Below, one piece after another: positions 9,343-17,920 of a DNA stretch of 22,269 nucleotides (the first letter of the stretch is position 1; each line of letters opens with the position of its first letter). This DNA comes from Silene noctiflora (lineage: Eukaryota; Streptophyta; Magnoliopsida; Caryophyllales; Caryophyllaceae), in assembly GCA_009801015.1 (NCBI GenBank), contig VHZZ01000743.1, positions 39,011-61,279 of the forward strand, read 5' to 3'. Under the pieces are notes generated by a model that saw only the letters and a program-made list of their open reading frames with translations, did not search any database and was not told the DNA's origin. Position numbers and translations under genes: made by a program.

Positions 9343-9805
9343 TGATAGTGTGATCATATGTCGGTTTAGAAGGGTGATATGGTTCCTTAGTTGTAATTGT
9401 TAAATAATTGGCTTTTGGACTTGGTTGAGGTAATTATGCCTTTTTATTCCCATTTTGTAATGTGACTCGGATGCACTGATCAAGAGAACCTGAGGAGAAT
9501 CCTTCCACAACCATGACGTGGTGTAAATACCCCATCTAGGACCAAAAATTCATCTTAGGATAAGAGGAAGTTAAGATGAGGAGAAATGAAGTGAAGAAAA
9601 TAGCCAAAATGAAGAACTGAAAACTCATTTTTCACAAGGGTCAACTTCAAACGAGTATATCTAGAGTTCTAGAGCTTGTATCGACGCAAGTCCAAATGGA
9701 GATGAAAGCTTATTTTCTTAGCTTTCCAATGGTAGGTCACATGCCTTATTTGAGCAAGATACGAGGGAGATATGACCTTCACAAAACAGTGATGTCAGGC
9801 TGAAA

Positions 9806-9955
9806 AGCGCAGCTGCGCATTTGCGCGCGCAGGCTGCGCATCCTCTCGACAATTGACAACTTATTTTTCACCCAATTGTCGAGCCATGGCGCAGGCTGCG
9901 CCCAAGAACTGCGCAGCCACGCCCACCAGAGCAGCCTGCGCCCCCTGCGCCACTC
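9806..9955 (+). repeat. GC-rich palindromic block in the solo LTR U3
   Basis: Within an A+T-rich LTR this block repeats GCGCAG, GGCTGCGC and their inverses many times (for example GCGCAGCTGCGC near 9807 and GCGCAGGCTGCGC near 9889). A perfect 11-bp inverted repeat (CTCGACAATTG 9845-9855, CAATTGTCGAG 9873-9883) encloses a 17-base spacer. It lies upstream of the TATA-like box, where LTR promoters hold regulatory repeats. Confidence 0.7.
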
Positions 9956-10029
9956 TGTTTTTCACCGTCTTTTAAACCCGCATTTGGGCTTTCTTAAGTG
10001 GGGTTCGTCTAGGTTTTTGGGCAACCATT

Positions 10030-10035
10030 TATATA
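10030..10035 (+). promoter_or_regulatory. TATA-like box of the solo LTR
   Basis: TATATA lies in the context CATTTATATACCC, downstream of the GC-rich block and about 690 bases into the LTR. It is the best candidate for the U3 core promoter. The transcription start was not inferred. Confidence 0.45.
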
Positions 10036-11072
10036 CCCTAGAATTGAAACATCAAAAAATCACTTCATTATCTCACAAATTAGGGTTTAGGCTTGTAATA
10101 GTTTAAAGAATTCTCTATTTAAATTGTTAATCTTTCCTTAATCTTTTGGGGACTTTGAACAATATGGAAGGCTAATCTTCCTCTCTCGGTGTAATTTGTA
10201 CCAAAGCTTTCAACTTTGGTGTTTGTACGACTTCTTAATCATCTATTTGTTATCTATTAAGCTTTCTTGTGTTTAAATCTTATATTAAGTTGATAAATGT
10301 TTGGATTGATCACCCTTGCATCTTGTTGATTTAATTATTGCATATCTTGAATGATTTTGAGTAATTGTTTGANATTATTGAAGCANGTTTNATGTGTGTT
10401 GGTTTGGCTTAGAATCTTCACATATTGATAGGAAAGCTTGAACCTTTAGTCACTTGTATGGTTTAATCTTATGATTGTTGGTCCTATCTTACATATCTTG
10501 GCATGTTCTTCATCCTAATGATTTAATCTCTTTTCAGGGTTTAATGTGTTGTTGGTTAAGTTGTGAAGAACATCTATTGAAAGATTTAATTCATATAGTG
10601 CTAATATCTTGATGTGTTTGTTGGGTAGATAGTATAAGGGTTGTAAAAGAAGTCACCTTTCACCATTGTTGTTAATTGAGGGCAAGTTACACCAAGTTTT
10701 TCACTATATTGATTGTTTCACATCAAGTGTTTGTTGTTTGGTCTCATAGATAAATTTTACATTTTTCATCATTTTATCAAGTTTCCATGTTAAAATTCTC
10801 CTTATTTGTCATCCATTGTTGCCCATTGTGAATATCATTGTTTGTGAGTAACTTGGTCGTTTAGTGGTTGTTTGTCATTAGCTTGGTAGTTAGTTTTAGT
10901 TAGTTAGTTAATTACAAGTTTTAGTCTTATTAGTCCATTTTCTTGGGTTCGACCCTTACTTCCACTTTATTACTATTCTTAAGTGCATAGTCTTAGAGTC
11001 AAGTTTGGTTTATAAATTGTTAATTTGATAGGGTAATTAGTGTAATTACGACGACCAAGTTTATCGCTATCA

Positions 11073-11077
11073 ATATG
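11073..11077. repeat. solo-LTR target duplication, right
   Basis: ATATG follows CGCTATCA; compare ATATT at 9338-9342. Confidence 0.55.
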
Positions 11078-11580
11078 TTTCACATCTATCGTATTAGGGT
11101 GTTTTTGTGTCGAGTTGTTTTCCGTCAAACCAAACAGATTTGAGACTGCTACATTACTATGGTCTATGGGTTTGAGTGAGGTCAGTCTAGGTTGGGTTAG
11201 GTTCGCATGGTCTATCTTCCGTATAAGATTGTCAGCAAAATAACCGAAAAGTTACTTGATACCAAACCATTCATTAGCCGAAACAGATAATGATGGGAAA
11301 ACAGTGATACTTACATTTCATTGCGGTTTTTTAGTCTATAATTTTCTTCATATTACGTTTGCTAAAGTATGACGCAGTGAAATTAACTAACCCGTATAAT
11401 GAAACTACCAAAGACATATATGATCCAAGATTCCAAATGATTTACAAATCCTATTAAATATCTTCGAAAAATAAGACTTGTTTCAGACTTTCCATTCACT
11501 TGACATTCGACAAATATGTTCCATTAACTATTTTCTCTTGCTTCTTTATTTTTCAAGTAAGAAAAAACAGTAAATATAAA
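11078..11580. repeat. non-coding left part of the duplicated block, copy 2
   Basis: No gene seen. About 11371-11440 matches 5937-6000 in part, on the 3' side of the minus-strand MSDSE relic in both copies. The first 290 bases show no recognisable content. Confidence 0.45.
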
Positions 11581-12182
11581 CTAAAATAAACCCAAAAAAG
11601 ATGAATATTTTACCAAGTGAAACACGGATATCTCAGTTCCACTGCAATTGCTAAGATTTACAGTACCCTCATCTTCGACACCAGCCAATTCCAGAGACAG
11701 CAAAAGAAAACTGAAGCTCTTCTCCTTGAGGGGCTTGGTGCATTTAAACCTAGCTAGTTTCAAATGTAAATGTCCAAGAACATAGTTGCTCAAATTATGA
11801 ACCGTGATATTGAAACCATTATCATTAACATCAATCTTCCCTGACAATCAGCAACTGACTTCAAGATTATTTAGAGCTTCGATTCCAAATTTCAGATACC
11901 TAGCAGGTCTGAAATTGCAATCAAAATTCCAGGGTGATCGATTCAAATGTAAAGGTTCGACAATGTTGTCAAGCATGTTTTCTTGGGAAGTTGTAATATT
12001 GTCTTCTAACTTTCTTCTTCGAGTTACAGCTGCAGTTTTTTCTTCTTTTGTAATTGGAATTCTTATATATACTAAGTTGCCACATATCTTTGGAGAATAT
12101 GACTCAGACATGTCTCCTGAACTAGTAGACAGGTATTCCGAGAAACACTGTCAGAAGTGGAGTTGTTCTCAGAATCAGACAT
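11581..12182 (-). pseudogene. MSDSE-family coding relic, copy 2 (unknown function)
   Basis: The start ATG is at 12180-12182 (MSDSENNSTS). The frame shifts before a second MSESYSPK stretch at 12111, runs to FRPARYLKFGIEALNNLEVS, meets TGA at 11848-11850 and continues through GKIDVNDNGFNITVHNLSNY and LELAGVEDEGTVNLSN to TAG/TAA near 11581. It aligns with copy 1 over FRPARYLKFGIEAL / LRPASCLKFSIKAL and ELAGVEDEGTVNLSN / ELANAEDEDTVYFSN. Both copies are broken at different sites, so they decayed independently after duplication. I know no family with this pattern. Confidence 0.55.
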
Positions 12183-12529
12183 AGTGACTATTTGGTTTTC
12201 TTGTGAGTCTTCGAAAAATAGATGAATGTAGAGAGAATTAAAATGTGTGATTGTGAGAGAAATGAAACTGTGTAGTATATAAGTATATAATTTGGTGGCA
12301 TGTTGGTCCTCATGGCAGGGATGTATTATGAGACTACAATATCAATATTACGGTGTATTATGAGATTAAATGAAGATCGGAATATTGGAGAATTCTGAAA
12401 AGTTGATCAACTGAACAACCCTGGTAACGTATAGGGAAAATCTTGTAAACCTTACAAGCAAAGCAACAGATATTAGAAATGTACTAACATATATATACGG
12501 AGTATCAAACAAAAACAATATGGTGCATC

Positions 12530-12981
12530 AGTGTTTATGATCGAGCAAGCAAGCTTCCGGTGATCTTTCAAAAGGGAGTCGAAAGAGACTATCACGGTAT
12601 AATCCCTTATGAACTCCAGGTACCTTAAGCATTGGATAGTCGGCAGTCCATGAGTTATCGCTTCCTACCCTGAGAGTTACGGTGTTGTCCTTAATGTCAA
12701 CTGAAAGTGGCACACAATATGATCCTAGATTGTTAGAGATTAGAGCAAGACATCATTTTCCACCTTTTGTTTGTTATTTCCAGTTATAGATTTTCATATT
12801 GAGCAAGAAATAAGAACACCTTGTTGAGGCAGTTGCTGCTGGAGTAGATAATGAATCATGATCCTGAAATCGTCAGATGGTACAGTAGCCGTTAGGAAGA
12901 GCGACATGTCTGGAAACTCGCAAATTACAGTAGTTTTATAGCTCAAGTCAACCAAAAACCTTCGAATATCTTCAGTTTCTT
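12530..12981 (-). pseudogene. B3-domain (REM-like) gene fragment, copy 2
   Basis: Paralogue of the relic at 8598-9200. Exon A begins after TTATTAG at 12982-12983 and encodes IRRFLVDLSYKTTVICEFPD, then MSLFLTATVPSDDF and LLQQQLPQQ, with an AAG|GTG donor leaving one base over. That phase fits exon B (VDIKDNTVTLRVGSDNSWTA). Exon B runs straight into a sequence matching the end of copy-1 exon C: about 230 bases holding the donor, the intron and most of the last exon are missing. The frame then reads out to a stop near 12530. The surviving half-domain TVTLRVGxxNSWTxxYP is the basis for the B3 call. Confidence 0.5.
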
Positions 12982-13139
12982 CTAATAAACAACAATAAAA
13001 ATAAAAATAAAAAATAAAAACAGCACATCAGACATCAGAAAACATTGTAAACATTAGTAAATGTGTGCTTCAGTAGCCATTGGTTATACTAGCTTATGTA
13101 ATATGTAGCTTAACTGGTTATTCTGGATGTGTCATCTCG

Positions 13140-13366
13140 TGTGCACAATCATTGAGGGAATGGTTCATATGATGACTATGCGACCTTTTTCAGGCTGAAC
13201 ACATCAATAGATTTGAAATAGTAGATATATAGAAGAGACATCCATAAGATGTCAGTCTGCTGATACTAATTATTAACTACATCAGCACTCTGATTCGTGC
13301 TCATACTATAGGCAGCTAAAAACTACGGAGTATCTACTATATTGCAAATATTCTATGTCTTGAAAC
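13140..13366. repeat. duplicated non-coding segment X, copy 2
   Basis: Matches 7400-7592 in order and spacing (ATGACTAT, TGAACACA, GATTTGAAAT, ATAGAAGA, CGTGCTCATAC, GGCAGCTA, TTCTATGTCTTGAAAC). The similarity ends where the retroposon candidate starts. Confidence 0.6.
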
Positions 13367-13374
13367 AATGAAAT
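13367..13374. repeat. retroposon target duplication, left
   Basis: AATGAAAT is repeated exactly at 15794-15801 immediately after an A-tract; the first A of the right copy belongs to that tract. Confidence 0.6.
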
Positions 13375-13830
13375 CAAGAATTCCTCTAGAGAGATAAAAC
13401 TCTCCCAAAGAAACCGACCTTTCATTTCCTCCCCTTGAAGAAACCTCTATACTACCTCCACCCCTCTGCTCCCTACTACCACTGCTTCTCTCCGAGACCG
13501 CCAGAGATGCGGCCGTCCCTTGGCCGATCTCTGGTGGTTCCGATGCTTGGCCATGGTAGTTTCCTTTATTTGTTCCTGACACCGACCTCCACCACTTATC
13601 TTTCTGTCTTGAGTCGTGCTTGATTTCAGTTTCGTTTCCGACTTTATTTGTGTTGTTGGATTTGGTTTTATCACCCGTTTTTCGAATCTCCTTAATCGGT
13701 ACGCTCATCCCTCCTCTCCTTTGTTATAATCAATTTGTTTGTTTCCGAGTTTCTGGAGATGTCGATTGATTATTTATATGGGTTTGTGTTTAGTGTTTAC
13801 GGGATGGCTTTAGTTTTTGTTTCTTCTTGA

Positions 13831-14136
13831 TCAGAGCTTTACTTCCATCAAACTCCTTTTAATCACAATAATAACTCTCAAAATACCAATATAATGTTGC
13901 TCAAAAAGTAGCTTTCCGAGACATTGGTTCAGTTCTACCCGCTAGCCGGAAGGGTTGAAGGCAACTTATTGATCAACTTCAACGATGAAGGGGTAGAGTT
14001 TAACGAAGCTGATGTTTTAACCGCAGTCCAGGTAAACCACTTTTCGTTTGGCAGTATGGCTATAAGTATGTGCTTTTTGCATATGTTTGCTGATGCAGCA
14101 ACCACTGTCACGTTTATTAATGATTGGGTTCAATAA
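13831..14136 (+). pseudogene. BAHD acyltransferase fragment
   Basis: BAHD enzymes transfer acyl groups from CoA thioesters to plant metabolites. The frame gives SELYFHQTPF, then LLKK*LSETLVQFYPLAGRV (TAG at 13909-13911 in place of a Ser codon), FNDEGVEFNEADVL, and then VNHFSFGSMAISMCFLHMFA. The HxxxD catalytic motif reads HMFAD (14080-14094). Roughly 60 residues normally between EADVL and VNxFxxGG are missing, and there is no C-terminal half with DFGWG. It is a short pseudogene segment, not a functional enzyme. Confidence 0.85.
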
Positions 14137-14512
14137 TGCTCAAGGGGTTTCTGGTAATCATGACACAAAATCGGTAATATTTGTGGCTGTCCAGAGTGTT
14201 CTGAAGGTCGAAGAGAGCATGTCGGAGATGGCTTCTAGTTAAGGTAATTTGTGTTCCCGGTCTTTATGTGATCTTTGGAGGTCTTACGTTTTCTTTTTCC
14301 GGTGGTGGTTTAGTAGTCTTAGTCCTTTCCATGGTCACGCCTCTTTCGGAGGTGATGCTTTTGGGTGGTAGTGGCAGCGATCGGGTTGGTTGTAGTAGGT
14401 TTTTTCATCATTTATTCTTAATTATCAATCTTATTTTTCTCCTTACCTTCGTCCTTAAGTCTTTTCTTTTCATTTCTTAATCGTTTAACATTATATTTCT
14501 CTTATTTCGATT
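14137..14512 (+). other. leader-like non-coding stretch inside the retroposon
   Basis: T-rich sequence between the BAHD and TPR fragments. It resembles an untranslated leader (TTTCTCC, CTTTTC and similar runs) and has no conserved coding signal. It may be the 5' untranslated part of the TPR-derived transcript. Confidence 0.35.
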
Positions 14513-15041
14513 ATGGCATATCAATTAATTTTTGTCGGTCTTCGGGACATGTTTTTCGGGTCTGATGGTGCCGAGATGGAAGAGCTCCTCAGTCAAGCCT
14601 TTATGGAGCATGGGGAGCCATCGTTTAATAGTGTCGCCATCCTCAAGAATAAGGGGAACTTGTTCTTTAAGGAGGGTCATGTGCCTTTAGCCTTTTTTCA
14701 ATACAAGATAGCTCTGAAATTCCTCTTGCTTACCCATCCTTCCCTCTTCTGATGAACCTTCTACCTTTTCTCTTGCCATTTCCTTCTTATTAAATTTGGC
14801 AGCATGTGTCCCGAAGGTTCTCAATTACAATCAGGTTTGTTAGTACTGCAATTTGATCTTGTACGTTGACCCGTCTAACGTTAAAACTCTTTATCGAAGA
14901 GGGTTAGAATTTAAACATATGAGTCTCCTTCCGAAGGCCGTTGCTGATTTTGAGTGTGCTTTTAAACATAACCCGCTGAGACCTCAAATGAACCAGTTGT
15001 CTTCAATTCGTCCTCTACTAGCTCAAAATTTCCTCATTTAA
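14513..15041 (+). pseudogene. TPR-repeat protein fragment
   Basis: Tetratricopeptide repeats mediate protein contacts. The first frame (MAYQLIF...) gives MEELLSQAF and AILKNKGNLFFKEGHVPLAF. After a shift near 14740, another frame gives FSLAISFLLNLAACVPKVLN, and after a second break near 14840 DPSNVKTLYRRGLEFK...LLPKAVADFECAFKHNP follows. The pieces match in order the A-B helices of clustered TPR repeats in co-chaperone-like plant proteins (NxKGNxxFKxG; LNLAACxxKxxxY; DPxNVKxLYRRGxA). At the second break, CAG|GTTTGT could be a retained splice donor or a deletion. Confidence 0.72.
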
Positions 15042-15729
15042 ATTTTACCAATAAGAAGCAACCTCATAATAAATTAAATCAATCATCTCAAGATTATGAT
15101 AAATTACTACATGGCAAAAATTTGGGATTCTACCACACAAGGTCCATGTCTTTCTTGAGGTTCCGTACCCTCACCTTAAAAACTATCTAGACAGGAACTC
15201 CCCATGAAGAAATTTCAGGGACAACAGAAGTTCCCACCTCTTCTCCTACACCGGAGAACTTTTTAAAACCTATCGATGTTGAGGACCACACTGAAAGTGT
15301 CACTCTGGTTCAAGAGGAGGTCATCGGTCAAGTTGATAAGAAGACTCGTCTCACTTCTACTTCTTCCTATGTTAGTAAGGTCTCGCTGGTCCAGTTTAAA
15401 TTTGCAGCAGTTTGTAAATAGTCGCATAGCAATGGGGGATGCAATAAGCATCGTTCCTATGGTAAAGGTGAATGGGTCAATCTTTTACTAATATGAGGAA
15501 ACGTACTTCCGTTTCTGTCAATGTTTTATCTTTTTTTTGCTGGTATATTCACTCTATCGCTACAGTTATGAGGGCAAAGAGAAAGGAGGTTTAGTCAATC
15601 AAACTTGATGCACATTACCACCCTCCTTTCAAGAAGCGTCGTATTTTTTCTTCAACTACATCTATCTTTTCTTCCGTCACTCGAGTATCAAGTAGTTTAG
15701 GGGGATTTACTACCCCTTTATTTGTAATA
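15042..15729 (+). pseudogene. charged/basic tail remnant downstream of the TPR fragment
   Basis: Coding-like frames continue: NLNFTNKKQ-type text with one TAG near 15187, then EEISGTTEVPTSSPTPENFL, VTLVQEEVIGQVDKKTRLTS and, after further stops, HYHPPFKKRRIFSSTTS, which contains a KKRR nuclear-localisation-like cluster. I cannot assign it to a family. It may be the C-terminal part of the same transcript as the TPR fragment, followed by about 60 bases of 3' untranslated sequence before the A-tract. Confidence 0.4.
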
Positions 15730-15793
15730 TAATTTAACTCTATGTAGACGTTCTTTATTTTATATATATGAGAGTACTGTTGTCGAAAAAAAA

Positions 15794-15801
15794 AATGAAA
15801 T
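15794..15801. repeat. retroposon target duplication, right
   Basis: AATGAAAT follows the A-tract and repeats 13367-13374. Confidence 0.6.
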
Positions 15802-15867
15802 ATGTAAAATTGATCGTAACTTTAAACATTGCTATGTCCACATTCATTTGCACAAATGGTTTACTAA

Positions 15868-15958
15868 ACTTCAAGGTTTATATATCACAGAATTATGTAA
15901 ACGTATTCAAGCCTACAAAATCTTGTGAACATTACAAGCCAAACAACACATATTTGTA
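15868..15958. repeat. B3-gene 3' flank fragment
   Basis: TATATATCACAGAATTaTG...AACATTACAAGCCAAACAACACATA resembles 8421-8510 (GATATATCACAGAATTCTG...CATACAAACCAAGCGACACATA) and 12440-12480. It shows that the duplicated host block continues past the retroposon until cut by the next LTR. Confidence 0.55.
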
Positions 15959-17312
15959 GTTGCGGTATTGATGTGTGTTTTAAATACCGCAAGCGCACAG
16001 TGTTGTTGTAGCACTTGAGGGTTGAATCACGGAGAACGAAATGCACTACTAGACTATTCATGTAGATAAGTTAGCTAGGTCAACAATGTAGCAAGATTGG
16101 TTTATAAATTAAGTAACTAAACTAAATAAGGAAATTAAACAAGTAAAACAAAGAGAAACTAAAAGCAAGTAAGAAATAGGTTGTATTTAAATGATAAAAG
16201 GCCTAGGACCTGAATTTCCACCACTCATTCGTAGTTTATCGTCATGATTCCTTTCAATCGGCGATTGGGGTAATATGTAAGGAGGAGATCGCTCTAATTC
16301 GCCTAACACCCCCCTTTCGGGTTCGCACTAGGACACTAGGTCGTCCAACCCCCCTCCCTTTCGGTCTCGGAGGTCAGAATCCTTAGGTAAGACCCCGACT
16401 ACCCAAGGATCGTGCACTTTCCCAAGGTATCCTAGAATCTCCTAAGTCCAACTGACCCAAATCAAATTTTGGGTCATCCAACTCCTCCTCTCGAAGGTCG
16501 AATTCAAACCCAAGACTGGAGGTGCCTTTACCCAAGTTCTCACCTTCGGTCTCAACTAGGGTCGAAAAAATAATCAAAGATGGGTTCCCCATTCCCAACC
16601 TAACCAACTCTTGTTGGTGGACAAGGGTCACAAACCGACACTCCCCACAATCAACCAAATAACAAATCAATCATCTAACCAACCCCTACTAATCTTCCTC
16701 AAAAACTAATCACATGAGGAATCAATTAAATAAACTACTCATTAGGGGAAAATCGGGTCCTAGTAAAAGGACTACTCACTACTCATGTTTGTTAAGACAA
16801 AATAAGTGATAAAGATGGAAACTTGGCAATTAGATATGTTTAAAATGAAACAATCACTAATTAGCATGTAAATGACCTAATAAAGATGAAGAATTACTAA
16901 TTAATCTACTATAATCCATAAATCGGCATAAAGGTTGAGTCTTTATGAAGAAATACATAAACTTTCACACAAACATTTTATCAAACACCTTCTATGCATG
17001 GAAGTAAACAAAGAATAAGATGAAAACAACAAGTATAAAAGTGAAAGGAAAGTAAACAAATGTAAACAAATGACAACAAACTAAAAGGGAGAAGATTTAT
17101 ACCAACAATAGAAGAAAGAATGAGTCTTCGATAAATAAATGAAGAGATCCTTGAAGATCTTCTATTACAAATCAACACCCAAATGTAAACTATTGAATAC
17201 TTGACTAATTCTAAGAGATTGTGCTAAGTAATTAAAGCTTAATTAAGGAATTATTAAGAAAGTAATTAAGGAATAATCTTGGGTTGTGTGTACAAATGAA
17301 TTAGGGAGGGGG

Positions 17313-17320
17313 TATTTATA
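17313..17320 (-). promoter_or_regulatory. TATA box of the minus-strand gypsy LTR
   Basis: TATAAATA on the minus strand, in the context AAACTATAAATACCCCCTCCC, lies about 585 bases from the LTR start, downstream of the GC-rich subrepeats. Confidence 0.6.
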
Positions 17321-17359
17321 GTTTCTTGCAAAAATGGGTCAAATTACAAATGGGCTTCA

Positions 17360-17690
17360 AACTCGAGTAGAGGTGGTCCCAACCGGTTGACCTGCCGCCA
17401 GTGTCCATGCCGGTTGGGAGTCTTCTGTAAGTTGAGAATCAATTAAATGTAATCAGGTATGCACATTCGGCAGACCGGCTGCTAGTGGCCAACCAACTGA
17501 GATGCTTCTGTAACTTATCCTCCAATTTCTTTAACTCTCAACATCCTCTTGCACTCCCAGCCGCCTAGTCGGCTGCTGGTGGTCTGACCGGCTGAGAGGT
17601 TTCTGTAACTTTTGTACATTTTCCACCTTGGCTCAAAATGAGAGGGGCTTCCAGCCGGCTGCCGGCCTACCGGCTAGGTAGCACTTCTCA
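17360..17690 (-). repeat. degenerate GC-rich subrepeats in LTR U3
   Basis: About four imperfect units at roughly 90-100-base spacing carry GCCGGCTG/CCGGTTG words followed by GAG(A/T)..CTTCTGTAAC (CTTCTGTAAG near 17421, CTTCTGTAAC near 17506, TTTCTGTAAC near 17600, and a weaker unit near 17680). They sit upstream of the TATA box in this LTR's orientation. Confidence 0.65.
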
Positions 17691-17904
17691 GCACTTCTCT
17701 TCTTCCTCTTCATCACTTGGCTTACACTCCCGCTTCACTTGCTCCCATTTCCTCATTTCCGACTCATTTCCTAAAAACTGAGACATGACATAATAGAACC
17801 GGAAATATGAGAATAAAATGCATGTAAAGGCACGATAAACCGTGTAGGAAAGGACTAATAAGCAAGAAAAATAAAGGAGAATAACGTTATATGAGCGTGT
17901 ATCA

Positions 17905-17920
17905 AAATTCCCCACACTTG
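17905..17920 (-). other. PPT-like motif of the minus-strand gypsy element
   Basis: Minus-strand CAAGTGTGGGGAATTT abuts the LTR start TGATACACG. The AAGTGTGGGG motif next to the 3' LTR is familiar from plant Tat/Athila-type elements. Confidence 0.6.

Larger units (their letters stand above)
9343..11072 (+). mobile_element. solo LTR, Ty3/gypsy-like
   Basis: This 1730-bp segment begins TGATAGTG and ends CGCTATCA, giving short inverted ends of the TG...CA kind, flanked by ATATT/ATATG. No PBS, PPT or coding sequence follows, so it looks like a solo LTR from recombination between two LTRs. Plus orientation is indicated by a TATA-like TATATA at 10030-10035 and by TTGGGTTCGACCC near 10946, similar to the GGATTCGACCC motif near the 3' ends of many plant Tat/Athila-type LTRs. 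Ambiguous bases occur at 10373, 10386 and 10391. It sits between the duplicated host blocks. Confidence 0.75.
13375..15795 (+). mobile_element. LINE-like or chimeric retroposon carrying gene fragments
   Basis: This 2.4-kb segment lies between two AATGAAAT copies and ends in TTGTCG followed by ten A's (15786-15795), the layout of an L1-type retroposition product. The segment X/B3-flank sequence outside resumes on the right side (15868-15958), supporting insertion. Inside are a pyrimidine-rich leader, a BAHD fragment, a TPR-protein fragment and a basic-tail remnant, all sense to the poly(A). No endonuclease or RT was found, so a LINE itself is not shown; a processed chimeric pseudogene mobilised by LINE enzymes is equally possible. 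Confidence 0.55.
15969..17904 (-). repeat. gypsy-type 3' LTR (minus strand)
   Basis: On the minus strand this 1936-bp segment starts TGATACACGCTCATA right after a PPT-like CAAGTGTGGGGAATTT and ends ...CACACATCA. Near its end the plus strand reads GAGGGTTGAATC (about 16017), the inverse of a GATTCAACCC motif typical of plant Tat/Athila-like LTR 3' ends. A minus-strand TATAAATA (17313-17320) marks the U3/R boundary. The left flank 15964-15968 (GGTAT) is the expected target duplication but its partner is not in the window. Confidence 0.72.

Noticed and set aside
9876..10106. Plus-strand 76-codon open frame in the solo LTR
   Set aside because: It runs through the GC palindrome block and the TATA-like region; its length is explained by local base composition.
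12485..13332. TACGGAGTA words (about 12495, 13325 and, inverted, near 1598) as MITE ends
   Set aside because: The words are isolated, with no paired terminal repeats or flanking TA duplications at a sensible distance.
13337..13708. Minus-strand 123-codon frame, Gly/Ser/Arg-rich
   Set aside because: It is antisense to the pyrimidine-rich leader of the retroposon candidate and crosses its left boundary; low-complexity composition explains it.
16383..16670. Minus-strand 95-codon frame
   Set aside because: It lies wholly inside the gypsy LTR, with no domain-like pattern.
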